Origin: Tsukamurella sp. TY48
GTDB lineage: Bacteria > Actinomycetota > Actinomycetes > Mycobacteriales > Mycobacteriaceae
Direction: 5' to 3'
Assembly (NCBI RefSeq): GCF_019656655.1
Contig: NZ_BPMV01000001.1
Location: 2,976,001 to 3,040,000, forward strand
DNA: 64,000 bases
The notes under the pieces were generated by a model. The model was given only the letters and a program-made list of their open reading frames with translations. It was not told the DNA's origin and searched no databases. Shown piece by piece: positions 50,849 to 58,297 of this stretch. Each line of letters starts with the position of its first letter. The first letter of the stretch is position 1. The translations under genes were made by a program, and so were the position numbers.

Positions 50849-51631
50849 TCAGAAGCGGTGGTAGCCGCCGTCGATCACCAGGTGGTCGCCGTTGTGATAG
50901 CTGCTGGCTCGCGACAGGAGATAGACCGCGATACCGGCGAAGTCCTCCGGTTTCCCGAAGCGCCGCAGGGGAATCCGCGACGATACCGCTGAGGCCAGCC
51001 GATCGTCGCCGAGCGACGGGGCGGTCATCTCCGTCTCGATCCAGCCGGGAACGATCGCGTTCGCCGTCACCCCGTACCGGGCGTACTCCACGGAGAGGGC
51101 GTGGATCACTGAATCCACGGCGCCCTTGGTGGCGGCGTAGTCCTCGCCGCGCGCCATGCCCGAGATCGACGCGAGGCTGCTGGTGGCCACGAGTCGGCCG
51201 AACGCATCACCCTGCTGCGCCCGCTCGCGCATGTGTGCCGCGGCGGTCTGCAAGCAGAAGATCGTGCCCTTGATGTTGGTGCCGAAGACCTCGTCGAACT
51301 GCTCCTCGGCGATGTCGTGGAAGCTGCGCGGTGCGGCGGCGCGGGCGGCGTTCGCGAACATCGCGTCGACTCGGCCGAATCGCGTGACGACACCGTCGAA
51401 GGCCTTGATGACCTGCGCTTTATCGGAGACATCGCAGGCGAGCACCTCGACGCGATCGCCGTGGTGGGCGAGCCGCTGCGCGGCGGCCGCGTTCTTCGCG
51501 GACGAGCGTCCCCAGATCGAGACGGCGGCGCCTGCGTCCAGGAGCCCCTCGGCCATGCCGAGTCCGATGCCTCCGTTGCCGCCGGTGATCACCGCGGTGC
51601 GGCCGGTGAGGTCGAACAGGTCGCGGGTCAT
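50849..51631 (-). CDS. SDR-family oxidoreductase (gluconate/3-oxoacyl reductase type)
   Basis: A 260-residue classical SDR. It has TGGNGGIGLGMAEGL as the cofactor motif, CDVSDKAQV, FANAARAAAP at the NNAG position, catalytic Ser in LVATSSLASISG and YAATKGAVD for Tyr-Lys. The C-terminal PSLGDDRLASAVSSRIPLRRFGKPEDFAGIAVYLLS with DGGYHRF is typical of alcohol or sugar-acid dehydrogenases. The NAAR variation at NNAG is notable. The start ATG 51631 has GGAGG upstream. The preceding gene (DUF2461) ends 13 bases before it on the same strand. Confidence 0.88.
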   Translation of the reverse strand: MTRDLFDLTGRTAVITGGNGGIGLGMAEGLLDAGAAVSIWGRSSAKNAAAAQRLAHHGDRVEVLACDVSDKAQVIKAFDGVVTRFGRVDAMFANAARAAAPRSFHDIAEEQFDEVFGTNIKGTIFCLQTAAAHMRERAQQGDAFGRLVATSSLASISGMARGEDYAATKGAVDSVIHALSVEYARYGVTANAIVPGWIETEMTAPSLGDDRLASAVSSRIPLRRFGKPEDFAGIAVYLLSRASSYHNGDHLVIDGGYHRF

Positions 51632-51644
51632 CGTGCCTCCAGGG

Positions 51645-52277
51645 TCAGCGGTCGCCGTGCTCGACGAGCCAATCGAGCAGCGGTGCGGTCTCGCGCCAGT
51701 GCTTGCGGATCTGGGCGACGAGCTTCGGTGATCCGATGATGTCGCCGAATCCGTAGTCGCGCATCGCGGACAGCGACTTGTGCCGCAACAGCTCGATCCG
51801 CGGGTGATCGACGTCCCAGCCCCGCGGCGCGGTCTTGACGGTGTCGCCGCCGATCTCCCAGCCCTTGCGGCGGAGCGTGGCGATGATCTGTTCCAGTTCG
51901 GGGCCGTATCGGTCATGGTCGATGGCCTTGCGGAAAGCGGCGAGCCGGGTGGGGCTCGCGTCGTAGAAGCCGGCGCCCACGCGGACCCCGGGCGCACCGA
52001 TCTGCACGTAGTAGCCCGTCGCGGGACCGACGCCGACGAACGCGCCCTGATGCGTCTTGTAGGGCGTCTTGTCCTTGGAGAATCGCACATCGCGGTAGGG
52101 GCGGAAGATCTTGGCGGTACCGAACTCGTCGGCCAGCTCGTCGGTCAGCGCCGCCATCGGCTCGGCGACCGCCGACCGGTAGATCTCCTTGTGCGCCTCC
52201 CAGAACACCTTGGAGTTATCGGCCTCGAGGTCGTCGTAGAAGTCCAGCGCCGCCTCGGGGAATCCGGTGAAGCTCAT
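51645..52277 (-). CDS. DUF2461 family protein (TIGR02453)
   Basis: A 210-residue protein of the DUF2461 family, common in bacteria and fungi. Landmarks are FTGFPEAALDFYDDLEADNSKVFWEAHKEIY at the start, RPYRDVRFSKDKTPYKTHQGAFVG in the middle and WDVDHPRIELLRHKSLSAMRDYGFGD later. Function unknown. ATG 52277 has TAGTGT six bases upstream on its strand, so it is probably leaderless and drives the SDR gene behind it. Confidence 0.88.
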   Translation of the reverse strand: MSFTGFPEAALDFYDDLEADNSKVFWEAHKEIYRSAVAEPMAALTDELADEFGTAKIFRPYRDVRFSKDKTPYKTHQGAFVGVGPATGYYVQIGAPGVRVGAGFYDASPTRLAAFRKAIDHDRYGPELEQIIATLRRKGWEIGGDTVKTAPRGWDVDHPRIELLRHKSLSAMRDYGFGDIIGSPKLVAQIRKHWRETAPLLDWLVEHGDR

Positions 52278-52283
52278 GCCGCG

Positions 52284-52289
52284 ACACTA
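52284..52289 (-). promoter_or_regulatory. Leaderless -10 box of the DUF2461 gene
   Basis: On the minus strand TAGTGT ends six bases before ATG 52277. Confidence 0.55.
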
Positions 52290-52365
52290 CCGCCAGGCGG
52301 GCGACGCAGACGGCGCGCGGTCGAGAGAATTGCGCATCGCGATCTACATATGAAGAATAAGAAAG

Positions 52366-53016
52366 ATGAGTGGTGGGGAAGTGTCTTCCGGCGGGCCTCG
52401 GCCGATGGTGGTGCGGCTCGGCTTCCGTCCCGCCGGCATCGCGCTCGTGCTCCTCTTCGGCCTCACCGGGGTCCTCATGCTGTCGACCGCCGCGCTCGTG
52501 ATGTCGGAAGGCGTGGATTCTGTCAGCGCCGTGGTGCTGTTCGTCTTCGCCGCGATCGCCGGAATCGCGATGTCCGGTCTCACCGTCTTGATTCTGGTGG
52601 GCATGTACTCCGGGCGCGAGGTGGCCGTTCTCTCCAGTGAGGGCGTCAGCTTCAGTCGGGTCGAGGACCCGGCCCTCCGGCGGTGGCGGTGGTCCGAGGT
52701 CACGTCGGTGGGTCACACGATCGAGGCGGCCGGCGCGTATCAACAGGCCGTCGTCTACACCTTCGGTCTGCCGCCCGGGCGACGCTCCCGTGCGATGATG
52801 TATTCGGTTGCGTCGGCAACGGTCTCGGATCGCTTCTGGTTCCGCGACTACCAGATTGCGGCGATCCGGATCACGCCCTTCCACAGCCCGTCGCCGCGGG
52901 CCGTGGGACGCTACATCTACTCGGTCGCGCCGGACAAGGGGCTCGAACTGATCCCTCCGCGACACCGCCCGAAGAACTACCCGTGGCGGGATATCAGTGG
53001 CGACGCCGGCGCCTGA
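52366..53016 (+). CDS. Two-helix membrane protein of unknown function
   Basis: A 216-residue protein with two adjacent membrane helices (AGIALVLLFGLTGVLMLSTAALVM and AVVLFVFAAIAGIAMSGLTVLILVG, about residues 23-78). A cytoplasmic beta-rich domain follows (REVAVLSSEGVSFSRVEDPALRRWRWSEVTSVGH...), like the PH-like or STM3941-like membrane-attached domains. Function unknown. ATG 52366 is preceded by an unusually AT-rich stretch with AAGAAAG; ATG 52405 is an alternative. The TGA overlaps the start of the next gene. Confidence 0.7.
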   Translation: MSGGEVSSGGPRPMVVRLGFRPAGIALVLLFGLTGVLMLSTAALVMSEGVDSVSAVVLFVFAAIAGIAMSGLTVLILVGMYSGREVAVLSSEGVSFSRVEDPALRRWRWSEVTSVGHTIEAAGAYQQAVVYTFGLPPGRRSRAMMYSVASATVSDRFWFRDYQIAAIRITPFHSPSPRAVGRYIYSVAPDKGLELIPPRHRPKNYPWRDISGDAGA

Positions 53017-53474
53017 TGCCGGACAATCGGCCCGTGATCGAGCTGCGTGAGACATCCGGCCCCGACGAGTACCCGCGGCTCGTCCGGATCTGGCGCAGCT
53101 CCGTCGACGCCACGCACCACTTCCTCGCCTCCGCGGACCGCGACGAGATCGAAGGCAACCTCGCGGACTCGTACTTCCCGCAGGTGCGGCTCACCGTCGC
53201 CGACCTCGACGGCCGCCCGGTCGGTTTCGCCGGCACGGCGGACCGCGAACTGGTGATGCTGTTCGTGGACGCCGATGCGCGCGGTCGGGGAATCGGCGGC
53301 GCCCTGCTCGACCACGTGGTCGCCGAGCAGGGGGTGCGCACCGTTGACGTCAACGAGCAGAACGAGCAGGCGGTCGGCTTCTACGCCCGCAAGGGTTTCA
53401 CGGTCGCCGGGCGCAGCGCGACCGACGGCGAGGGCCGCCCGTATCCGCTCCTGCACCTGGCCCTCGCGGGCTAG
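53016..53474 (+). CDS. GNAT N-acetyltransferase
   Basis: A 152-residue acetyltransferase of the YjaB/AttT type. It shows LVRIWRSSVDATHHFLASADRDEIEGNL, the acetyl-CoA site VMLFVDADARGRGIGGALLDHVVAEQG, and NEQNEQAVGFYARKGFTVAGRSATDGEGRPYPLLHLAL. ATG 53016 overlaps the stop of the membrane protein by one base; GTG 53034 is another possible start. Its stop overlaps the marR gene on the other strand by four bases. The acceptor substrate is unknown. Confidence 0.9.
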   Translation: MPDNRPVIELRETSGPDEYPRLVRIWRSSVDATHHFLASADRDEIEGNLADSYFPQVRLTVADLDGRPVGFAGTADRELVMLFVDADARGRGIGGALLDHVVAEQGVRTVDVNEQNEQAVGFYARKGFTVAGRSATDGEGRPYPLLHLALAG

Positions 53475-53905
53475 CCGTCCCGCGACGTCCGGGCGACGAT
53501 GGCGGCCGCCCGTCGGAGGGTGGCCGCATCGTCGGGGGAGAGTGGCGCGAGGAGTCGCCCCTCCGCATCGCGCACAGCCTTGCCGACCTGGTCCAAGGTG
53601 GCCAATCCGGCCTTCGTCGGGACCACGCGCCGGGCCCGCCGGTCGGTCGGCGACGGTTCGCGGGTCACCAGTCCCGCCGCGACCAGATCGTCGACCACGT
53701 AGGGCATCACCGACTTGTCGATCATCAGATAGTCGGCGAGTGCCAACTGTGTGGGCAGGTCGTACGTCGCCGCCGCGTACAGCGTCTGGTAGCCGCGCAT
53801 TCCCCGCGGCAGGCGGTCCAGGATCGGCGCCACCTCGTCGGCGTAGGCCTTGGTGAGCACCCCGATCGACCAGCCGAAGTCGCAGGTCTCGTCATGTTCC
53901 TCCAC
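53471..53905 (-). CDS. MarR-family transcriptional regulator
   Basis: A 144-residue winged-helix regulator: PTQLALADYLMIDKSVMPYVVDDLVAAGLVTREPSPTDRRARRVVPTKAG contains the HTH and wing (about residues 52-101). I chose GTG 53905 because TACGCT lies six bases upstream on its strand; the longer GTG 53929 would extend into the operator. It is divergent from the DJ-1 family gene, with a 31-bp palindrome between them, and probably represses both. Confidence 0.9.
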   Translation of the reverse strand: MEEHDETCDFGWSIGVLTKAYADEVAPILDRLPRGMRGYQTLYAAATYDLPTQLALADYLMIDKSVMPYVVDDLVAAGLVTREPSPTDRRARRVVPTKAGLATLDQVGKAVRDAEGRLLAPLSPDDAATLRRAAAIVARTSRDG

Positions 53906-53911
53906 CCGCCC

Positions 53912-53917
53912 AGCGTA
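53912..53917 (-). promoter_or_regulatory. Leaderless -10 box of marR
   Basis: On the minus strand TACGCT ends six bases before GTG 53905. Confidence 0.55.
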
Positions 53918-53926
53918 GCAACGCTC

Positions 53927-53957
53927 CACATATCAGTTGTAGAACAACTGATATGTG
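53927..53957 (+). promoter_or_regulatory. MarR operator between marR and the DJ-1 family gene
   Basis: CACATATCAGTTGT (53927-53940) and ACAACTGATATGTG (53944-53957) are perfect 14-bp inverted repeats with a 3-base centre, 31 bp in all. The site overlaps TTGTAG (53937-53942) and abuts TACGGT (53959-53964), which with 16-base spacing form a plausible promoter for the DJ-1 gene. It is also close upstream of the marR -10 box. Confidence 0.88.
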
Positions 53958-53996
53958 TTACGGTTGAGTTGTTGGACAAACCATAAGGAGTGGAAC

Positions 53997-54689
53997 ATGA
54001 GCAACATCCTGGTCGTCACCACCAGCGTCCCGTCGTACCGCGTGAGCGGCCGCCGTACCGGCCTCTGGCTGGGCGAACTGACCCACTTCGTCGACGCGGT
54101 CGAGGCCGCGGGGCACACCACCACCATCGCCAGCATCGACGGCGGCTTCGTTCCCATCGACCCCGAATCCCTCAGTCACGAGGTGTTGGCCCAGGGCGGC
54201 ACGCGCGCCCGCTACGACGACCCCGAGTTCATGGCACGGATCGCGAACACGGTCTCGCTCAAGGACGTCGACGCGGCCGACTTCGACGCGATCTACCTCA
54301 CCGGTGGGCACGGCGTGATGTTCGACTTCCCCACGGACGAGCGACTCGCCGCGCTGCTGCGCGAGTTCGATGCCGCGGGCAAGATCGTCTCCGCGGTCTG
54401 TCACGGCACGGCCGGCCTGCTCGGCGCCACGAAGGCCGACGGTGCCCCGCTCATCGCGGGCCGGCGCATCTCGGGCTTCTCCTGGAACGAGGAGGTGCTC
54501 GCGGGGCTCGACCCCATCGTCCCGTTCAACCTCGAGGAGCGGATCGCGGAGCGCGGCGCCACCTACGTGGAGGCCGACGAGGCCTGGGCTCCGTTCTCGG
54601 TGACCGACGGCACCATCGTGACCGGGCAGAACCCCGCGAGCGCGCACCCGGTCGCCGAGGGCGTCCTCGCCCTGCTCGCGAACCGCTAG
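53997..54689 (+). CDS. DJ-1/PfpI family protein (glyoxalase III/Hsp31-like)
   Basis: A 230-residue DJ-1 superfamily protein. The nucleophile elbow is IVSAVCHGTAGLLGA (Cys about residue 139), the upstream acidic/loop motif is DAIYLTGGHGVMFDFP and the N-terminus is ILVVTTSVPSYRVSGRRTGLWLGELTHFVDAVEAAGH. This resembles Hsp31-type glyoxalase III/chaperone proteins that detoxify methylglyoxal. ATG 53997 follows AAGGAG. Control by the divergent MarR through the 31-bp palindrome suggests induction by an electrophile or oxidant. Confidence 0.9.
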   Translation: MSNILVVTTSVPSYRVSGRRTGLWLGELTHFVDAVEAAGHTTTIASIDGGFVPIDPESLSHEVLAQGGTRARYDDPEFMARIANTVSLKDVDAADFDAIYLTGGHGVMFDFPTDERLAALLREFDAAGKIVSAVCHGTAGLLGATKADGAPLIAGRRISGFSWNEEVLAGLDPIVPFNLEERIAERGATYVEADEAWAPFSVTDGTIVTGQNPASAHPVAEGVLALLANR

Positions 54690-54697
54690 CGCGGCCC

Positions 54698-54724
54698 TGT
54701 CGATTCCTCCGCGCGTCGATCGTC
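54698..54724 (+). promoter_or_regulatory. Putative ECF42-type promoter of the YCII-sigma operon
   Basis: TGTCGA (54698-54703) and CGTC (54721-54724) are separated by 17 bases. From memory, TGTCGA at -35 and CGTC or CGAC at -10 is the target motif described for ECF42 sigma factors. The operon encodes such a factor, so this is probably its own autoregulated promoter. Confidence 0.7.
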
Positions 54725-54726
54725 AT

Positions 54727-54753
54727 CACTGTGCCCCACCCTGGGGCACAGTG
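54727..54753 (+). promoter_or_regulatory. Inverted repeat at the 5' end of the YCII-sigma transcript
   Basis: CACTGTGCCCCA and TGGGGCACAGTG are perfect 12-bp arms around CCC, starting three bases after the putative -10. As RNA it would be a very stable hairpin at the extreme 5' end, eight bases before the AGGAGG ribosome site. As DNA it could be an operator. I cannot tell which. Confidence 0.75.
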
Positions 54754-54769
54754 GACACCAGGAGGAATC

Positions 54770-55156
54770 ATGCATTACGCGCTGCTGCTCAACAACGCCG
54801 AACCGGCCGACGGTGACGTTCCCACCGAGGTCCTGCTGCAGATGCAGCGGGCCATGGCCGATTACACCGCCGCTCTCGAATCGGCCGGGGTCTTCGTGGG
54901 CGCCGAGATCATGGAGCCGGTGGCCCGCACGGTCACCGTGACCCGCCGCGACGGGGACCTGCGGATCGAGAACGGCCCGTTCGCCGATACCCGAGAGGTG
55001 CTCGCGGGGGTCTTCATCATCGATGTGCCCGACCAGGACGCCGCGATCGCCTGGGCGCAGCAGCACCCCGCCACCCAGTACGCGGTGATCGAGGTGCGCC
55101 GGGTTGCCGCCGCGTGTGACAGCGGCGTCTGGGACGCCGCGGCCTGCACGGACTGA
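54770..55156 (+). CDS. YCII/DGPF-family protein, ECF42 partner
   Basis: A 128-residue protein of the YCII-related (DGPF) family that almost always accompanies ECF42 sigma factors. It opens HYALLLNNAEPADGDVPTEVLLQMQRAMADYTAALESAGVFVGAEIMEP and carries the hallmark motif as ENGPFADTREVLAG, with Asn in place of Asp. The role of DGPF proteins in signalling is unknown. ATG 54770 follows AGGAGG. Its TGA overlaps the sigma-factor ATG by one base. Confidence 0.92.
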   Translation: MHYALLLNNAEPADGDVPTEVLLQMQRAMADYTAALESAGVFVGAEIMEPVARTVTVTRRDGDLRIENGPFADTREVLAGVFIIDVPDQDAAIAWAQQHPATQYAVIEVRRVAAACDSGVWDAAACTD

Positions 55157-56364
55157 TGGACGCCGACCCGCAGGTGCGGGCGGAGCACGCCGCCCGCACC
55201 TCGTACGGTCGGCTGCTGTCGCTGCTCGCGGCCCGCACCCACGACCTCGCCGCCGCGGAGGACGCGCTCGCCGACGCCTTCGAGCGCGCCCTCACGCGGT
55301 GGCCGGCCGACGGTGTGCCCGACGATCCCGATGCGTGGCTGCTCACCGTGGCGCGCAACCGTCAGCGGGATCGATGGAAGTCGGCAGCGGTGCAGGCCAC
55401 GGTCCCGCTCGACGACGTCCACGACGGTCCGGCGCTGCAGGATCAGCCCGATCGCCGGTTCGAGCTGCTCCTGGTGTGCGCGCATCCCGGGGTGGCCGAC
55501 GCCGCGGTACCGCTCATGCTGAACACGGTGCTGGGGTTCACCGCCGAACAGGTCGGTCGCGCCTTCCTCATCCCCACCGCCACCATGGCCGCCCGGCTCA
55601 CCCGCGCCAAGAAGCGGATCCAGCGCGACCGCATCCCCTTCGAGGTCCCCGGCGAGAACGAGATCGACACCCGGATCGAGGCCGTGCTCGAAGCCGTGTA
55701 CGGCGCCTACAGCATCGAATGGCCCTCACCGCCGCGCGAACGTCATGCGCTGCTCCTCGGCCTCGCCGAGACGATCACCGACGCCGCTCCCACGATCGCG
55801 GAGGCCCACGGCCTGGCGGCCACGCTCTACCTGAGCAGTGCGCGACTGCCCGCACGCCTGTCTGAGCACGGCGACTTCGTCCCACTCCCACAGCAGGATC
55901 CACGCCGCTGGGACCGCGATCTCATCGGCATCGGGCACCGGCATCTCCGTGCGGCGCACGCGCTGGGCATCGTCGGCCGCTTCCAACTGGAGGCCGCGAT
56001 CGGCGCCGTGCACTGCGCCCGGCCGGCGGGCGGAACACCCGATTGGCGCACCCTGCACGGGCTCTACCGATCGCTGCAGGCGCTCGCCCCCACGCGGGGC
56101 GGCGGCGTCGCGCTCGCCGCCGTCACCGCCGAACTGGACGGCGCCGCCGCGGGCCTGGCCGCTCTCGACGCCCTGCCCGACACCGAGCGTCTCCACACCG
56201 CGTGGGCCCTGCGCGCCCATCTCTTGAGCCTCGGCGACCCCGAAGCGAAATCCGCGTACGACAAGGCGATCTCGTTGACCACCGATCCGGCTGAGCGTGC
56301 GTACCTCGAATCCCGACGCGCGAGCCTCCCGGGAGGCTTCCCGCGGTCCGACGGGAGTCGATAG
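55156..56364 (+). CDS. ECF42-type RNA polymerase sigma factor with long C-terminal extension
   Basis: A 402-residue ECF sigma factor. Region 2 is HDLAAAEDALADAFERALTRWPADGVPDDPDAWLLTVARNRQRDRWKS. Region 4 lies around AVPLMLNTVLGFTAEQVGRAFLIPTATMAARLTRAKKRI (about residues 120-158). The remaining 240 residues are the helical DUF6596/TPR-like extension that marks group ECF42 and is thought to control activity in place of an anti-sigma factor. The equivalent of the usual YLIFNEGY motif is changed (VYGAYSIEW). It is coupled to the upstream YCII gene. Confidence 0.92.
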   Translation: MDADPQVRAEHAARTSYGRLLSLLAARTHDLAAAEDALADAFERALTRWPADGVPDDPDAWLLTVARNRQRDRWKSAAVQATVPLDDVHDGPALQDQPDRRFELLLVCAHPGVADAAVPLMLNTVLGFTAEQVGRAFLIPTATMAARLTRAKKRIQRDRIPFEVPGENEIDTRIEAVLEAVYGAYSIEWPSPPRERHALLLGLAETITDAAPTIAEAHGLAATLYLSSARLPARLSEHGDFVPLPQQDPRRWDRDLIGIGHRHLRAAHALGIVGRFQLEAAIGAVHCARPAGGTPDWRTLHGLYRSLQALAPTRGGGVALAAVTAELDGAAAGLAALDALPDTERLHTAWALRAHLLSLGDPEAKSAYDKAISLTTDPAERAYLESRRASLPGGFPRSDGSR

Positions 56365-56367
56365 GGT
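56362..56367 (+). promoter_or_regulatory. Leaderless -10 box of the DUF1707 gene
   Basis: TAGGGT ends six bases before ATG 56374. It overlaps the last codons of the sigma-factor gene. Confidence 0.6.
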
Positions 56368-56373
56368 CGGGCC

Positions 56374-56940
56374 ATGGCCGACAGCGATGGGATAAGGGTG
56401 GGCGACCCCGAGCGGCAACGCGCCGTTGAACTGCTGGGCGAGTCGATGGCCACCGGCTATCTCACGGTGGACGAGTTCGACCAGCGCACGCACGCCGCGT
56501 ACCGAGCGGCGACCCGCGGAGAACTCCGCGAACTGGTCGCGGACCTCCCTGTCGGCGATCGCCTGTTCCCTCCGGCGCTGCCGGATCCCACCGTGGACCG
56601 CCCGCCGGAGGTGCTCGAAATCGACTGGGACACCGTGGTGCGCGGGGGAGTGTGGACGGTGCCCGCCCGCCTGCGGATCACCGGCTCGACCGGCACCGCC
56701 AAGCTCGATTTCCGCACCGCGGACTTCCCCTACGGCGGCGTGGAGATCGACGTCCAGGTCACCTGGAGCACCCTGAAACTGCGCCTGGGTCCCGCGATGC
56801 GGGTCGAACGGTCCGGCCTCGCGACATCGGGATGGAGCTCGGTGAAGGACAAGGCGGGTGAACCGGCGGCGCCCGGCGGCCCGACGATCGTGCTGCGCGG
56901 CTCCGCGACATCGGGAAGCTCGGTGGTACTGCGCCGCTGA
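56374..56940 (+). CDS. DUF1707 SHOCT-like domain protein
   Basis: A 188-residue cytoplasmic protein. The DUF1707 domain occupies residues 6-55 (IRVGDPERQRAVELLGESMATGYLTVDEFDQRTHAAYRAATRGELRELVADLP), which in actinobacteria is often at the N-terminus of membrane or regulator proteins. A beta-rich remainder follows (TAKLDFRTADFPYGGVEIDVQVTWSTLKLRLGPAMRVERSGLATSGWSS), like the C-terminal adhesin-like DUF2154 region. No membrane segment is seen. Function unknown. Confidence 0.85.
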   Translation: MADSDGIRVGDPERQRAVELLGESMATGYLTVDEFDQRTHAAYRAATRGELRELVADLPVGDRLFPPALPDPTVDRPPEVLEIDWDTVVRGGVWTVPARLRITGSTGTAKLDFRTADFPYGGVEIDVQVTWSTLKLRLGPAMRVERSGLATSGWSSVKDKAGEPAAPGGPTIVLRGSATSGSSVVLRR

Positions 56941-56953
56941 TCCGCGATCGGAA

Positions 56954-56959
56954 CTAGGG
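56954..56959 (+). promoter_or_regulatory. -10 box of the maleylpyruvate isomerase-like gene
   Basis: TAGGGT lies 32 bases before ATG 56992, which has its own AAGGAG ribosome site, so this message would carry a short leader. Confidence 0.45.
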
Positions 56960-56991
56960 TGGGGGTCGCGCACCTCGATCAAGGAGCTTCC

Positions 56992-57618
56992 ATGTCGGAC
57001 GTCTGGCCCATGGTTCACGCCGAACGGCGGGCACTCATCGAATTCCTCGGTGGTGTCGAGGAATCCCGCTGGGACACCCCGTCGCTGTGCCCCGGGTGGA
57101 CGGTGCGCGATGTGACGGCGCACCAGATCTCCACCGCCAAGACCACCCGGCTCGGCTTCCTGCGGGGCATGCTCGCCGCCCGGTTCGATTTCGACCGCGA
57201 CAACCAGAACGGCGTCGATCGCGAGCGCGGTTCCGCGGCCGACATGCTGGCCGCCTTCCGCGCCGTCGTCGATGCGACGGCCACGCCGCCGGCGCCGCTC
57301 GACACCCGGCTCGTGGAGTCGATCGTGCACGGCGAGGACATCCGCCGTCCGCTCGGTGCGGTGGGCGAGTACCCGCTGTGGGCCGTCGTCCGCGCGCTCG
57401 AACTGCAGGCCCGCACCAGCACGTCCATGGGCGGGGCCAAACAGCACGTGGCCGGCCTGCGGATCAACGCCGACGACGCCGATGTCACGCTCGGTGACGG
57501 ACCCGAGGTGACGGGGCCCGCCCTGGCTCTGCTGCTCGCCGTGAGCGGGCGCACCGTCGCCCTCGGTGACCTGGCGGGACCGGGCCTGGCGGAACTGACG
57601 AGCCGGCTCGGGGCCTGA
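56992..57618 (+). CDS. Maleylpyruvate isomerase family mycothiol-dependent enzyme-like protein
   Basis: A 208-residue DinB-like protein of the TIGR03083 group. SRWDTPSLCPGWTVRDVTAHQISTAK (about residues 22-47) has the conserved Pro-Gly-Trp and His. TRLVESIVHGEDIRRPLG carries the second ligand His. Family members use mycothiol and a divalent metal; the substrate here is unknown. ATG 56992 follows AAGGAG. It converges with the quinone-reductase gene, with one base between the stops. Confidence 0.87.
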   Translation: MSDVWPMVHAERRALIEFLGGVEESRWDTPSLCPGWTVRDVTAHQISTAKTTRLGFLRGMLAARFDFDRDNQNGVDRERGSAADMLAAFRAVVDATATPPAPLDTRLVESIVHGEDIRRPLGAVGEYPLWAVVRALELQARTSTSMGGAKQHVAGLRINADDADVTLGDGPEVTGPALALLLAVSGRTVALGDLAGPGLAELTSRLGA

Positions 57619-57619
57619 C

Positions 57620-58258
57620 TCAGGCGGCGTCCTCGCTCCGGCCGGCACGCCGGGCGATCGCCGCGGCGGCCGTGCGGGCGGCCTCCTCGCGGGCCTCGTG
57701 CTTCTCGTGGTGCCGGGACTCGCCGTCGTAGAGCAGCACCAGTTCGGAATCCTTGGCGCCCATGTAGCCGGCGAGACCGTCTACCAATTGCGCCTGCATA
57801 CCGTCCAGGTATCCGTGCTCGCGATAGGTGGCCGCGTCGGTGGCGCCGATCCCGAAGAAGTACAGCCGTTTCGGTGCGGCGAGCTCCACCTCGGGCCCTC
57901 GATCGTTGTACGCCCAGCCACGCGTGAACACCCGGTCGATCCAGCCCTTGAGGGCGCCCGGCAGGGTCCACCAGTAGACCGGGAAGACGATCGCGAGCGC
58001 GTCGTACTGCTCCAGCCGGAGCTGCTGCGCGCGCACCTCCTCCGGGAGCGGGGAATCGCCGTCGCGGTACGCGGCGAGATCGTCGATCCGGAACGTGGCG
58101 TCGAATCCGTCGGCGACGATGTCGTACTGATCCACCACGGCGAAGCCGCCGTCGCGGAATCCGTCCGCGACGGCGCGCGCGGTGGCGGCGGTCGCGGACT
58201 GCGGGTCGGGGTGGGCGGTCACGATGAGACCGCGGAACTGATCGTGTGTATCGGTCAT
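57620..58258 (-). CDS. NAD(P)H-dependent quinone oxidoreductase (flavodoxin-like)
   Basis: A 212-residue flavodoxin-fold FMN/FAD protein of the NQO1/KefF/MdaB family. It has GLIVTAHPDPQSATAATARAVADGFRDGGF, FPVYWWTLPGALKGWIDRVFTRGWAYN (the substrate-pocket signature) and LYFFGIGATDAATYREHGYLDGM. It should reduce quinones or related electrophiles by two electrons. ATG 58258 lies seven bases from a CATGCT -10 box whose promoter spans a palindrome, and the divergent MerR gene next door is its probable activator. Confidence 0.9.
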   Translation of the reverse strand: MTDTHDQFRGLIVTAHPDPQSATAATARAVADGFRDGGFAVVDQYDIVADGFDATFRIDDLAAYRDGDSPLPEEVRAQQLRLEQYDALAIVFPVYWWTLPGALKGWIDRVFTRGWAYNDRGPEVELAAPKRLYFFGIGATDAATYREHGYLDGMQAQLVDGLAGYMGAKDSELVLLYDGESRHHEKHEAREEAARTAAAAIARRAGRSEDAA

Positions 58259-58265
58259 ACTGGAG

Positions 58266-58297
58266 AGCATGAACGCTGACACCAGTGTCATAGTCAA
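58266..58297 (-). promoter_or_regulatory. MerR-type promoter and operator of the quinone-reductase gene
   Basis: On the minus strand TTGACT (58292-58297) and CATGCT (58266-58271) are 20 bases apart, longer than normal as in promoters activated by MerR proteins through DNA twisting. The dyad TGACAC-CA-GTGTCA (58277-58290) fills the spacer. The -10 box is seven bases from ATG 58258, so the transcript would be leaderless. Confidence 0.75.
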
